Assembly (NCBI RefSeq): GCF_026339875.1
Contig: NZ_JAPEPZ010000001.1
Coordinates: forward strand, 8,494,001 to 8,558,000
Direction of reading: 5' to 3'
Source of the DNA: Streptomyces sp. NBC_01571
GTDB lineage: Bacteria; Actinomycetota; Actinomycetes; Streptomycetales; Streptomycetaceae
Length of the DNA stretch: 64,000 nucleotides
A model generated the notes under the pieces. It had not been told where the DNA came from, made no database searches, and saw nothing but the letters and a program-made list of their open reading frames with translations. This document shows, one piece after another, positions 1 through 9,895 of the stretch; the first letter of the stretch is position 1, and every line of letters starts with the position of its first letter. The position numbers and the translations under genes were made by a program.

Positions 1-2
1 CG

Positions 3-3000
3 ACCGGTACCTACGTCACGGGCACAACAGGCGCCCCCGCGGAAGACGGCCTTCGCGAGCTGCTGAAGCGGGACCGCAACTTCAAGTACGAGAAGGGTCG
101 TTGGCGCTACAACGGCATGCGCGGGCAGAAAGAGCAGCTCCTGGGAGAAGTCCGGGCCTTCCTCACGGCCCGGGACGCCCAGGAAGGCGCGGTCGCGGCC
201 GTGGCCAGCGGGAAGTACCCGCCAACCGCTCAGCAACAGGCGATCATCGATGCGGCCGTCGAGGGCAAGCACGTTGCTGTCCAGGCGCTCGCGGGCACCG
301 GGAAGACCTCGACGTTGGTGATGATCGCCGCGCAGATGCTGGAGCGGCGCATCGGCTATATCGCCTTCAACCGGGCTATCGCCGACGAAGCGGGCCAGAA
401 GTTCGGTCGCAACGTCACCGCCCGGACCAGCCACTCCTTCGCACTGCAGGATCTGCGCAACACCCCCTACCGGCAGAAGGTGTCCATCGCCGGCTCGCGC
501 AACAGCGGCGCCCGGCGTCCCAAGGACGTCGCGGCAGCGCTCGGCATCACCGCTGAGATACGGGTCGGCGACCGCGACGGCAACCTCCAGCACGTCGGGC
601 CCGAGGACATCGCCAAGATCGTGATGGGGGCGCTCCGCCGCTACCGGCAGAGCGCTGATGTCGAACTCGGGCGCCAGCACCTCGGGGAGAAGTGGGCGCA
701 CGTCCCCGCCGCGCGCACGCTGCTGGGGTACGCCCGCCGGGCCTGGGCGGACATCGCGGATCCGAACAGCAACAAGATCTTCTTCGATCACGACGACTAT
801 CTGAAGATCTGGGCCCTGTCAGACCCGCGCCTGAACTTCGACACGATCTTCTTCGACGAGGCCCAGGACATCAATCCTGTGCTGCGGAAGGTGATCCAGG
901 ACCAGGACGCCCAGATCATCGTCGTCGGCGATAGCAATCAGGCGATCTATGAATTCCGCGGTGCCGTCGATGCTCTGCGGGACTGGCCGGCCGACGTGGT
1001 CTTGCCCCTGACACAGAGTTGGCGGTTCGGCCCCGCCGTCGCCGAGGTGGGCAACGCCTACCTCGCCCTCCTCGAATCCGACCTCCGGCTGGAAGGCGCA
1101 CCCACCCTCGACACCGTCCTGGGCACCGTCGAAGAGCCCGATGCGATCCTGACCTACAGCAACGTCGGCGCCATCTCTGCCGTCTTCGCGGGATTCGAGG
1201 CCGGCAAGCGCGTGGCACTCGTCGGCGGCGGCCGGGACATCGAAGACATCGCCCGGGCCGCCCGGGATCTCCAGCAGGGCCGCCGCACCAAGCACCCCGA
1301 ACTGTCGGCCTTCGACAACTGGAACGAGGTCAAGGAGTACGCCGAATCCGACGAGGAAGCGAGCACCCTGCAGACGTTCGTACGGCTCGTCGACCGCTAC
1401 ACACCCCAGGGCCTGATCAACATGATCCGCGACCTGGTCCCGGAGCAAGCCCGTGACGAGGAAACCCGCCCCGAACTGGTCGTCTCCACCGCCCACAAGT
1501 CCAAGGGCCGCGAATGGGACCAGGTCCAGGTCTGGAGCGACTTCCCCCAGCCCAAGGAAGACGCCAAGACCGGCGAACTCATCCTGCCCGCACCGGACAA
1601 ACTGCGCCTGGCCTACGTGACGGTGACCCGGGCGAGGAAACGGCTCGGCATAGGATCCCTCGGCTGGATCCACACCATCGGCGCTCTCGCGGACACCGTC
1701 CCGACCGAGATCGCTGCCACCCCGGCACCCGAGCAGGCCGCCCCCACCCCCGTCGTCGCTGACGAGACTGCCGCACCTGAACTGCCCCTGCCCCCAGCGT
1801 CCGTTGAGAGCGGGACGCCCGACGCTGTCCCCGAAGAGCAGCCGGAGCCCATGGTCAGCGAGGCGTCAGACGACGAGCCCGCAGCCTCGGTTCACCAGGC
1901 CGCTGCAGCCTCCGCAGAGACTGCCGACCCTGATGCGACCGACGACACCGAAGCCGCGATGTGGGACACGGCACGGCCTGAAGAGACGGAGGCCGGCCCT
2001 GAGTGGCAGCCCGAGCCGACCGCCCCCATCTGGGAGGATGCTGGCGAACCACTTATCGGCGCCGACCAGCCGTCCATGTTCGCCAGCCAGGCAGACGATC
2101 TGCCCGCCGACGAGCAGACGGCCACCCCTTCCGTGCAGGACGCCGAGCCGGGCATCGCGCCCTTGCCCTGGGACGACCAGAAGATCAAAAAGCGCGGTAC
2201 AGCAGGAATCCGCCGTGGACAGAAGAACGAGATCCCCAACCTCGCCCGCGAACTGCGTGAGGCTCTCGGCGACAACCAGGTCCGCGACATCTGGGAACAG
2301 GACAACCCCTGGGCCCAGTTCGAGGAGAACCTTCGGCACACCCAGCACGAACTCGCGCAGCCCGACTCCGCCCTGAGCTCCCTGGTGACCCAGGCTGCGG
2401 AACAACTGCGCGCCCAGATCGACCAGCTCGCCGTTGAGGCCTTCAACAGCTTCGAGACCCTGATCCAGGCCCGCGCTGACGACCCGGACCAGCTGGCCGA
2501 ACTCGACACCCAGCTCGCTGAAGCGCACCGCCTGCCGGAACTCACCGACCCGCTGGTTCGCCAGTCCCTGATCCTCTGCCTGGAGGCCGTGGACGACATC
2601 GAGCGCGCGGCGCGCAGCCGCAAGGTCAAGGCCGCCGCCGCACGGGATGCCCTGGAGCAGGTCATGGGGCTCGCCGGCACCTCGTACAGCCCCGACGGCC
2701 AGCAGGTGTGGCCGAACGTCGACGCGGCTCTGGCCCCGGTCAAGGTACAGGTGGACCGGGCCCGCGAACGCATCGCCGAGTTGTCCAACTCGACGGTCAC
2801 CGAGCAGTACGCTCGCCTCCGCGCCCTCATCGCCACCCACGAGGCGCAGCCGGCTGCGGAGCTCCAGGACGAGGACGCCCCGGCACCCGTCCCCGAGGCC
2901 GGCGAGAACACCGGCGAGCCTCCGGCCCCCGCCGAGCAGGAGGAGCGCACCCCCGAGCCACTGAGTGACCGGGACATCGCTGAGGCGCTGGGCAAGATCA

Positions 3001-6000
3001 GCCCGTGGGACTTCGGCAAACTGATCTTCGAAATGGACCAGAAGAGGAGGGCGACTCCGCAACTGTACGAGGGCTGGATTCGCCTGCCGTCGGAGCCTGG
3101 TTACAACGAGGCGGGCAACGAATTTGCCAGTGCCTACTCCCGAAGCGGCTCCATCGAGATCGAGGTCAAGACCTCTGACGACGCCGAGACGACGATCCGC
3201 GCCGGCCGGCTGACCCTGGCCAAGGCCCTTGCGTGGCTCCGTCCGGCTCTGCCGCCGGAACGGCGTCAGCTGGTGGCGGCAGCATGGCGGACCAGGAACG
3301 CCATGGCCCGCAGTGAGCTGGGCTTCGAGGTCATCGGTGAATCGGGCCGCTGGAAGGCAGCCGACAAGGAACTATGGCGCATCCTCGTCGACACCAATGC
3401 GACCGTGATCAAGGAAGCCTTGCAAGTTCACCTCACGGGTACCGCGGACGAACGAGTCTCCCGGATCCGGGCCGCCGAGAACTGGGAACAGGGGCAGATG
3501 CTGCCGATCGACTTCGGCGGCATGGAGGACTCGTTTGCCGACATTGCCACGTTGGAGCGGGTGACCGCGCTCAGGGCAGTACTGCCTGACCGGTTCAAAG
3601 GCGCCTGCCGCCTCAGCGAGCTCGCACCGGGTGACTGCATCACCGGCGTGTCCGAGGAACGGCTGCCGTTCCTCGTACGAGAGCGCCCCGCCGTCGCAGC
3701 AGACACTGAAGTCTTCATCGTCGGGGACCTCGTCGTCGGGCCGGGTGATCTGCGTCCCTACACGTGGGAAACCGGTGGCTACCCGGACGACCATGTCGAG
3801 CCTCTCCTTCTGCCCGAGTCGCTGGCCGGGCTCGTCGACGTGCCCGCCGATGCACCACAAACTGTTGCTGTTCCCATGCCAGCCGCTTCCGCTCCGGCAG
3901 AGGCCGCGCCAACGGCGGCGGAAGCGGTGCCGCAGACGGTGCCCTCCGCTGCTGGATCGGCAACCACCGAGCCGGACACCGCAGCCGGGCCCGAAGAAGT
4001 CACTGACGCCTCCGAGCACCAGCCCGAGGCGCCGGCGGCGACTGAGGCCACCGACCCGGCTCCCGGCGCCGACACAGGGGCGAGCAGGGGACAGGTCCCC
4101 CAGAGCGAACCCGCCGCTCCGACTGCCCAAGACGTCCCCGATGCGACTTCGGCGATGCAGGCCACGGCCCCAGAGCGGGGCACGGACACCCCTCCGGCGC
4201 AGACGCCATACAGCCTGTTGGAGGAATTCCTCACGGACCTGTATGTCACGGAACGGCGCTACAAGGCATGGGCAGCTTCAGCCACGGGCCAGTCACTCTT
4301 GTCGGAGGCTCAGGAGCTCCAGGAGGAGACGGGTCTCGCCGACTCCAATGAAGCAGCCCTCGTCCAGACCGTATTCCGCGGCGTGGTTCTCGCGGCTACG
4401 AGCACATCCCCCTCAGGGGATCGCGTGCTGGACGCCTGCCGAAGGTTGCAATCAACCGTCGCGGAGGCTGGGCGCTCCTTGGCAAGTCGCGGGGCGTTCG
4501 TGTCAGACGACGATCGACAGCTACTGCTTGCGATGTACAGCCAAGGGCAAGAGCAGCTCGCGCGCCTGGAGGCCACCAGGGACGTTCAACGACTGCTCGA
4601 TAGCGAAGACGACGGGGCCTGGGCACAGGCCGCCGAGGATGTTCGACGACTGCTCGGCGCTGAAAACGACGATTCCTGGCTGCTGACGCGCTACAAGGAA
4701 GCCCACCCCTCGGGGCAGAGGACAGTCGGCGGACCATCCGAGTCGGTGTCTGCGGATGAGGCGAAGAACGCTGTCGGGGAGATCGAGTCGGCGGCGACGG
4801 ATGGGGCAACAGCCGCAGACACTGACACCGTCCCGGTGGGCACTGTGACCGACTCCGAGTCGGCTGCGGTGGATGAGCCGGAGACGTTCCGAGCAGTCGA
4901 GCTGCCGGAGACAGAGGACGAGCCGGCGCAGGAGACTGTGGCCGATCGTGCCCCTGCCGTCTCCGCGCCCGAGACTCCTGCCGAGTCCGAACCAGCCGCC
5001 ACACCCCCCGCCGGGGCGCCGCCGGAGCAGGAAAGCGACGACTTCGACTTCTTCAGGGACGTCATCGGCGATGACCTGGTCGTCAACGGCGTCGTCTACA
5101 GCAGCGCCGAATGGGAGCCGGACCCGGAAGAGGGCGTCCGTCGCCGCACCGACGAACAAGACGAGCCGGTGTCCGCCGAAGAACTGGCAGCGATGGAAGT
5201 GGACCAGGAGTACGAGGCCCTGATCGAGGAGGAACGCATGGCTGCGGCCGAAGCAGTCACGGGAGAACCAGAAGTTCCGGGGCAGGACGACTTCGACCGG
5301 CACTTCGAGGACATCGTCGCCCTCTTGCGCAGCGCAGAAGCCCCGGCCGAGACACAGGCCCCCACTCCCCGGCCCCGGTTCAGCGCCGAGGACGAACAGC
5401 GGCTGCGGGAACAGTACGCCGCCACTCGGCAGGCGCTGTCCGGGATCCTCACCAGCATCGACGCAGACCCGATCCTGCCGACGGCCGAGGACCCGGCGGT
5501 CGAGGCTGGTGACGCCAACGCCCTCGAAGCGGCGATGGGCAACGCCGAGGCCGAGGCGGGCTTCTACTGGGGCACCCCTGAATGGACGATGATCCGCTCG
5601 ATCGGCCAGGCAGGACAGCAACTCCGCGGAGCCGTCCGGGAGGCATTGCTGACCTACGCCGAGACGACACTGCGCGACATCCGCGCGCACGGCATCAACC
5701 GGACGATCGAAGCCCGTACAGCGCGGGCTATCTCCCACGGAGCGATGCACCTGGCGCGGCGCCTGGAACGGTCGGGCCAGCGTGACTCGCGTGGCTGGCG
5801 GGCGGTATGGGGACTTCACCGGGCCGCCGCGACCCGCGCGGACCGGCTGACCGGGCTGCTGCCCGCCGGCCAGCGCATCGACCTGGCCGACCAGCTGGGC
5901 CGCGCCTGGCACTGGTTCACTGAGCGGCTCGCCGCCCGGCGCTCGGGCACGGGCAACACGGGCGGCAACGACCAGGGCCGCATGCGCGCGATGCTGTCGA

Positions 6001-7673
6001 ACAGCGTCGAGTCGATCCGCGGCATCTACGGTGCGGTCTCGGAGCGTCTCGGTGCCCTGACACAGCATCCGGTGTGGCGCCGGATCGCATCCGTGTGGTC
6101 CGCGGTGCGCGAAGCCGTCAACAACGGCTGGCTCGGCGTGGGCCGCTTCATGGCCGACCGTCAAACCCTGGGCACCGGGCGGGCGTTGTGGGTCCGCACC
6201 CTGGAGATCATCTCGTCCGGGGCACAGGCACTGATCAACCGGCTGGCCGCGAACGGCGGCCGGAACGGACTGCGGTGGAACATGCTGCGTGTCCTGCGCC
6301 ACGCTGCCGAAGACCACATCGCCCACATCCACGGTCACCTGCCCGAGGACGTGAGCACTCCACTGGGCACCTACGAATCCGCCGTCGACGAAGCTGCCGA
6401 GCAGACGCCCGCAGTCGGCGAGGAGAACGCACCGCAAGCGCCCACGCCGGGAGGACCTTCCGCAGCAGAGACCGAGCCCGCGCCGGTGGGCGAGAGCCTG
6501 GCGGGAGATCCGGACCGTTTCCGTGCGGTCGTGCTCCAGGTGGCAGCGAAGGAGTACACCCTGGCGCTGGACCTGAGCTACGACTACGGCATCCCGGCAG
6601 CCGAGGCCGACGCCCTGCTGACTCGGATGGAGGAACTCGGCATCGTCGGGCCCCAGCGTGAAGGCGGAGTCCGGGACGTCCTGGTCACGCCCAGCGAGGC
6701 GGAGAGCCTCATGGACGCGAGCCCCGCGCCCGACAGCTCCGCACCTCGATGGCAGCCGGCCAACGAACCACTGTCCCCGGCCTGGTTCGACGAGGTCAGG
6801 ACCGCCGTACGACGCGACGTCCAGCCCGATCGCGGGCTGTCCCGCCGTGACTTGATGAGCCTGCTCAACCACGAGAACACGCGACCGGGCAACAGGACGG
6901 ACGCCGGCCGCCGCGCGAACGAGTGCGTCGACCTCTTCCTGCAGGGCCGCGGCGACGAGGTACCGCAGCACCTGGCGGGCGAGGGCTTCGTTTACGTGCG
7001 GGGAGAAGCGAACAGGGACTGGACGCTCCGGGAGGCCGCACCCGCCCCGGCCTCGCCGGTGCCTGCCAGCGGGCAGGCACCGGCAGCAGGAGAACAGGAG
7101 GCCGCCGCCGGGCCGCAACTTCCGCGTCGGCGTCGGCCGACGCCGACGGACGGTCCGTCGAAGATCGAGCAGGCGGCTTCCGGACGGCGGCGGCAGCCGT
7201 CCTCCACAGGGGAGGACCGGCGGGCGGTCACCGTGAACACCTTCGCAGCCCAGGCTCAACGGATGCAGGACCGCGCGGACTTCGCGCGGGCTGCCGCGAC
7301 CAGCCCGGCCGAGGAACGGGCCGCGGGCGTCCTGCAGACCATCGCGGCGAACTCGCGGGCCACTGCCGACAAGATCGCCGGAGCGGCACCCGCGGGAGGA
7401 CCACCGGCTTCTCCGCAATCCGGGCTGACCGCCGAGGCCTTCCTTGCGGCGCTGCGGACCACGGCTCAGGCGCGGGGGGCACAGATCCCCGACGATCTGC
7501 TGGCCAGTGCCATGGAAGCGGCCCAGGAGGCGGTCGCCGCGGTGCCGCAGCGTTCCGCAGGCTCCACCCCTGCGGCGCCACGCCCGTCACGCCGGGGACA
7601 GGCCGAGCGAGAGCAGGCCGAGCACCGACTCCAGGGGCAGCAAAATGCCCCGAGCGGCGTCGGCCGCAGGTAG
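3..7673 (+). CDS. Giant UvrD-type helicase with long C-terminal extension (5' end outside window)
   Basis: The reading frame is open to the left edge, so the start lies upstream; 2556 residues are visible. Numbering from the Met at 117, superfamily 1 motifs are clear: Walker A GTGKT at 60-64, DEAQD at 247-251, GDSNQAIYEFRG at 271-282, a STAHKSKGREWD block near 457-468 and YVTVTRARKRLG near 500. The helicase core ends near residue 520. About 2000 further residues follow, made of Ala/Pro/Glu-rich linkers alternating with charged helical segments. Near residues 2131-2200 a segment ending MEELGIVGPQREGGVRDVL resembles the gamma winged helix of FtsK translocases. It is far longer than ordinary UvrD or Rep. 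A role in plasmid DNA processing or transfer is inference; the helicase call is firm. Confidence 0.85.
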   Translation, partial: TGTYVTGTTGAPAEDGLRELLKRDRNFKYEKGRWRYNGMRGQKEQLLGEVRAFLTARDAQEGAVAAVASGKYPPTAQQQAIIDAAVEGKHVAVQALAGTGKTSTLVMIAAQMLERRIGYIAFNRAIADEAGQKFGRNVTARTSHSFALQDLRNTPYRQKVSIAGSRNSGARRPKDVAAALGITAEIRVGDRDGNLQHVGPEDIAKIVMGALRRYRQSADVELGRQHLGEKWAHVPAARTLLGYARRAWADIADPNSNKIFFDHDDYLKIWALSDPRLNFDTIFFDEAQDINPVLRKVIQDQDAQIIVVGDSNQAIYEFRGAVDALRDWPADVVLPLTQSWRFGPAVAEVGNAYLALLESDLRLEGAPTLDTVLGTVEEPDAILTYSNVGAISAVFAGFEAGKRVALVGGGRDIEDIARAARDLQQGRRTKHPELSAFDNWNEVKEYAESDEEASTLQTFVRLVDRYTPQGLINMIRDLVPEQARDEETRPELVVSTAHKSKGREWDQVQVWSDFPQPKEDAKTGELILPAPDKLRLAYVTVTRARKRLGIGSLGWIHTIGALADTVPTEIAATPAPEQAAPTPVVADETAAPELPLPPASVESGTPDAVPEEQPEPMVSEASDDEPAASVHQAAAASAETADPDATDDTEAAMWDTARPEETEAGPEWQPEPTAPIWEDAGEPLIGADQPSMFASQADDLPADEQTATPSVQDAEPGIAPLPWDDQKIKKRGTAGIRRGQKNEIPNLARELREALGDNQVRDIWEQDNPWAQFEENLRHTQHELAQPDSALSSLVTQAAEQLRAQIDQLAVEAFNSFETLIQARADDPDQLAELDTQLAEAHRLPELTDPLVRQSLILCLEAVDDIERAARSRKVKAAAARDALEQVMGLAGTSYSPDGQQVWPNVDAALAPVKVQVDRARERIAELSNSTVTEQYARLRALIATHEAQPAAELQDEDAPAPVPEAGENTGEPPAPAEQEERTPEPLSDRDIAEALGKISPWDFGKLIFEMDQKRRATPQLYEGWIRLPSEPGYNEAGNEFASAYSRSGSIEIEVKTSDDAETTIRAGRLTLAKALAWLRPALPPERRQLVAAAWRTRNAMARSELGFEVIGESGRWKAADKELWRILVDTNATVIKEALQVHLTGTADERVSRIRAAENWEQGQMLPIDFGGMEDSFADIATLERVTALRAVLPDRFKGACRLSELAPGDCITGVSEERLPFLVRERPAVAADTEVFIVGDLVVGPGDLRPYTWETGGYPDDHVEPLLLPESLAGLVDVPADAPQTVAVPMPAASAPAEAAPTAAEAVPQTVPSAAGSATTEPDTAAGPEEVTDASEHQPEAPAATEATDPAPGADTGASRGQVPQSEPAAPTAQDVPDATSAMQATAPERGTDTPPAQTPYSLLEEFLTDLYVTERRYKAWAASATGQSLLSEAQELQEETGLADSNEAALVQTVFRGVVLAATSTSPSGDRVLDACRRLQSTVAEAGRSLASRGAFVSDDDRQLLLAMYSQGQEQLARLEATRDVQRLLDSEDDGAWAQAAEDVRRLLGAENDDSWLLTRYKEAHPSGQRTVGGPSESVSADEAKNAVGEIESAATDGATAADTDTVPVGTVTDSESAAVDEPETFRAVELPETEDEPAQETVADRAPAVSAPETPAESEPAATPPAGAPPEQESDDFDFFRDVIGDDLVVNGVVYSSAEWEPDPEEGVRRRTDEQDEPVSAEELAAMEVDQEYEALIEEERMAAAEAVTGEPEVPGQDDFDRHFEDIVALLRSAEAPAETQAPTPRPRFSAEDEQRLREQYAATRQALSGILTSIDADPILPTAEDPAVEAGDANALEAAMGNAEAEAGFYWGTPEWTMIRSIGQAGQQLRGAVREALLTYAETTLRDIRAHGINRTIEARTARAISHGAMHLARRLERSGQRDSRGWRAVWGLHRAAATRADRLTGLLPAGQRIDLADQLGRAWHWFTERLAARRSGTGNTGGNDQGRMRAMLSNSVESIRGIYGAVSERLGALTQHPVWRRIASVWSAVREAVNNGWLGVGRFMADRQTLGTGRALWVRTLEIISSGAQALINRLAANGGRNGLRWNMLRVLRHAAEDHIAHIHGHLPEDVSTPLGTYESAVDEAAEQTPAVGEENAPQAPTPGGPSAAETEPAPVGESLAGDPDRFRAVVLQVAAKEYTLALDLSYDYGIPAAEADALLTRMEELGIVGPQREGGVRDVLVTPSEAESLMDASPAPDSSAPRWQPANEPLSPAWFDEVRTAVRRDVQPDRGLSRRDLMSLLNHENTRPGNRTDAGRRANECVDLFLQGRGDEVPQHLAGEGFVYVRGEANRDWTLREAAPAPASPVPASGQAPAAGEQEAAAGPQLPRRRRPTPTDGPSKIEQAASGRRRQPSSTGEDRRAVTVNTFAAQAQRMQDRADFARAAATSPAEERAAGVLQTIAANSRATADKIAGAAPAGGPPASPQSGLTAEAFLAALRTTAQARGAQIPDDLLASAMEAAQEAVAAVPQRSAGSTPAAPRPSRRGQAEREQAEHRLQGQQNAPSGVGRR

Positions 7674-7709
7674 GGCGCGACGATGCTCGGGGCTCAGCGC
7701 GGTGGGAGG

Positions 7710-9218
7710 TCAGGAACCGGGATAGACCGCGACCACGTCGCGGGTGCGGAAGACGCCGTGCCCGCCCGACGCCACATAGACCGGGACCTCGGACGCTGCG
7801 GGCAACGCCGTGGCCGTCCCGCTGCGCAGGCTGACACGAGCCGAGTCGTGCTCGGGCGTGTCCGTCCCGTCCTGGGCGATCGGCAGCCGCCCGTACAGGG
7901 AAGTGGCTTCCGTGTCGTCGACGACGTGCACGATCCCGTACGCCGTGCCGTCGTCGGCCACGGCGGTCAGATCGATGCCCTTGGTGCTGGCAGTGCTGGT
8001 GAAGCAGTGCCCGCGGCCGGTGGAAAGGTCGAACCCCACCTGCCCGGAGACGAGGAAGTCACCGTTCGGCGAACGGTGGATGGAGGACTGCGCGGACCCG
8101 GGCTGAAGGGTGATCGCGTCGGCGGACGTACAGCTCACCTGCGCCTTGATCTTTCCGGTCGAGAGATCGTGCACCGCCAGGATGGTCCTCTTCGGGGCGG
8201 AGAGCGTGGGCGGGTCGGTCTGGGTGTCGCTGGTGTGCCAGGCGGCCACCAAGTACGGCCCGGTGACCGCGAGCGGGATGCCGACGTGCATGCCGCTGGG
8301 CGCCACGCTGGTGCTGTTCCAGGCGTCACCGACCTGGAATCCGTACGTGCACGGGGTGCCGCCCTCGGCCCACTGGTCGCAGCCGTCCTGCTGCTGGAAG
8401 GCGGAGACGACTCCCTGGGAGGTGGCGAAGGCCGGAGAGGCCTGTACGGAGCAGGATCCCGAGCCGCAGCCGGAAACCGTCACCGACCTTTTTTGCACGC
8501 TGCGCTCGGCGCCCGTGGCCGCGTCGATCGCGACGGCCTTCTCGTGGACGCCGTCGGTCACCGGGCCGACCAGGATGCCGGAGTCGGTGGCCGTGAAGGA
8601 GGCGGCGGTGTCGTCAGGCGCCGCCAGGTCGAGGTGATGGGCGGCGGTCGCCTTTTTGGCCGAGTCCGCCGCGATGACATCGATCGTGGTCGTGCGGCGC
8701 GACGTACTCAGGCCGCTTCCGCTGGTCTTGCCCTGGCGGGCCAGCACCACCTTCTCCCCGGCCTTGCCCTCCTGAACGAAGACACCGGCACGGACGCCCG
8801 TGAGGGCCTTAGGGGTGAAGGTCCACACGGTCTTGCCGCTGGCGAGAGCGAAGGCACGCACGCGCGAGCCGTCGGCGGCTGCCTGAATCACCAGACCGCT
8901 CGTGGGAGCGACAGCGACCAGAGGGAAGCCGCTGGATCCCGGCTCGGCATCGGTGGCCTCGGGGCTCGCCGACGTACTCCAGCCGGTCTCCGTGGCGAAA
9001 CCGTCAGGGACCGGGAGCCGGACCGGTGCCGCGGCCTTGTGTGTCGCCCCGGCGGTCGGATCGGCCTTGCCGCCCGAATCGCTGCTGCAGCCGGCCAGCG
9101 TGCCGAGGACAAGTGCAGCCATTCCCGCAGCGAGGGCCCGGTGTGGTGCGCGGCTCGATCTTGTTGCCGAGGACGCGCTACCCGCACCGGTCGGCACGGG
9201 TATGGAGCAGTCAGTCAT
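7710..9218 (-). CDS. Secreted lipoprotein, possible PQQ-like beta-propeller
   Basis: A 502-residue protein with an N-terminal positively charged stretch, a hydrophobic segment and a lipobox LAGC with Cys44, followed by a Ser/Gly-rich tether. It should be lipid-anchored outside the membrane. The body has repeated short strands such as VRAFALASGKTVWTF and AVHDLSTGKIKAQV, typical of PQQ-like propeller blades. Cys pairs (CGSGSC, CDQW..TPC) may form disulfides. The start at 9218 is chosen over the upstream in-frame ATG at 9263 because GGAGG sits five bases ahead. It is convergent with the giant helicase gene. A CsoR-like palindrome lies about 60 bp upstream. The ligand is unknown. Confidence 0.75.
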   Translation of the reverse strand: MTDCSIPVPTGAGSASSATRSSRAPHRALAAGMAALVLGTLAGCSSDSGGKADPTAGATHKAAAPVRLPVPDGFATETGWSTSASPEATDAEPGSSGFPLVAVAPTSGLVIQAAADGSRVRAFALASGKTVWTFTPKALTGVRAGVFVQEGKAGEKVVLARQGKTSGSGLSTSRRTTTIDVIAADSAKKATAAHHLDLAAPDDTAASFTATDSGILVGPVTDGVHEKAVAIDAATGAERSVQKRSVTVSGCGSGSCSVQASPAFATSQGVVSAFQQQDGCDQWAEGGTPCTYGFQVGDAWNSTSVAPSGMHVGIPLAVTGPYLVAAWHTSDTQTDPPTLSAPKRTILAVHDLSTGKIKAQVSCTSADAITLQPGSAQSSIHRSPNGDFLVSGQVGFDLSTGRGHCFTSTASTKGIDLTAVADDGTAYGIVHVVDDTEATSLYGRLPIAQDGTDTPEHDSARVSLRSGTATALPAASEVPVYVASGGHGVFRTRDVVAVYPGS

Positions 9219-9279
9219 CAAGTCCTCCGTTCTGGGACGTGCATCGCAGGCGGTCGAAGCCACACTCTCACACTTTTCG

Positions 9280-9296
9280 ATACCCCCAGGGGGTAT
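9280..9296. promoter_or_regulatory. CsoR/CstR-like operator palindrome
   Basis: A perfect palindrome, ATACCCCC-A-GGGGGTAT, lies upstream of the lipoprotein gene. Copper- or persulfide-sensing CsoR-family repressors bind C-tract/G-tract palindromes bounded by AT/TA of this type. The regulator itself is not in the window. Confidence 0.5.
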
Positions 9297-9414
9297 TTTG
9301 CGGCGGGGTTGGCGCGACAGTCGGCCGACTTCTCCACAAGGGGAAGCCGCCGTTCGGTGACGTTAGAGGTGAACGGCGCGGATGACGGGCGGCTTCGCCG
9401 CAACTAGTCAATCA

Positions 9415-9433
9415 ATGCGTGTACTTGACGCAT
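9415..9433. promoter_or_regulatory. Inverted repeat upstream of the AbiEii-like operon
   Basis: ATGCGT and ACGCAT arms are separated by seven bases and end 21 bp before the start codon at 9455. This is where an autoregulatory operator of a toxin-antitoxin-like operon would be expected. No regulator is identified. Confidence 0.3.
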
Positions 9434-9454
9434 CACCAAAGGAGAACGGACCAC

Positions 9455-9895
9455 ATGGCCAGCACCCCCCGGCCCGATTTCGCGCGAGTGGCGCGCCTGC
9501 GGGGCGCCGAGCAGGGAGTGATCGACGAAGCCGCCCGCCAGGGACTGATACCCGAGGACATCGCTCGCGCGCTCACCGCGCCAGGCGTAGGTGACCTTCT
9601 CCTGTTCCAGGGGTTCGAGGTGGTAGCGGATCTCGACGCCCTCGCAGGTCCCGGATCGGGTGTCGTCGACGTTCCCCGTCATCTGGTCGACGGAGACGTG
9701 CCCGCGCTCGTGGACGTGGCGGACCCAGCACTGTGTGCCGCGCTGTATCGCGGACTCCTGGTACGAGGAACCGCGACCGAGCAGGCAGCACTGATCAACC
9801 GCGACGTTCTGCTCCGTCTGTGGCCCCAACGGCTCGCACCACAAGCCGTCGCACAAGTGTGGGAGCAGCGGTTCCCGGAGCTGACCGGACCATGA
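9455..9895 (+). CDS. Hypothetical protein, first gene of AbiEii-like operon
   Basis: A 146-residue protein of unknown family. The start ATG at 9455 follows AAAGGAG; an upstream in-frame ATG at 9419 has no ribosome site. The N-terminal third (GVIDEAARQGLIPEDIARALTA) reads as two short helices, possibly helix-turn-helix. Its stop overlaps the next start (ATGA), so it is probably translationally coupled to the nucleotidyltransferase. Position suggests an antitoxin or partner, but there is no recognisable AbiEi domain, so this is inference only. Confidence 0.65.
   Translation: MASTPRPDFARVARLRGAEQGVIDEAARQGLIPEDIARALTAPGVGDLLLFQGFEVVADLDALAGPGSGVVDVPRHLVDGDVPALVDVADPALCAALYRGLLVRGTATEQAALINRDVLLRLWPQRLAPQAVAQVWEQRFPELTGP

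Noticed and set aside
4521..7418. A 965-codon open frame on the minus strand opposite the giant helicase gene
   Set aside because: It is the mirror frame of a high-GC gene; no motif, and an Arg/Gly/Pro-rich composition typical of shadow frames.
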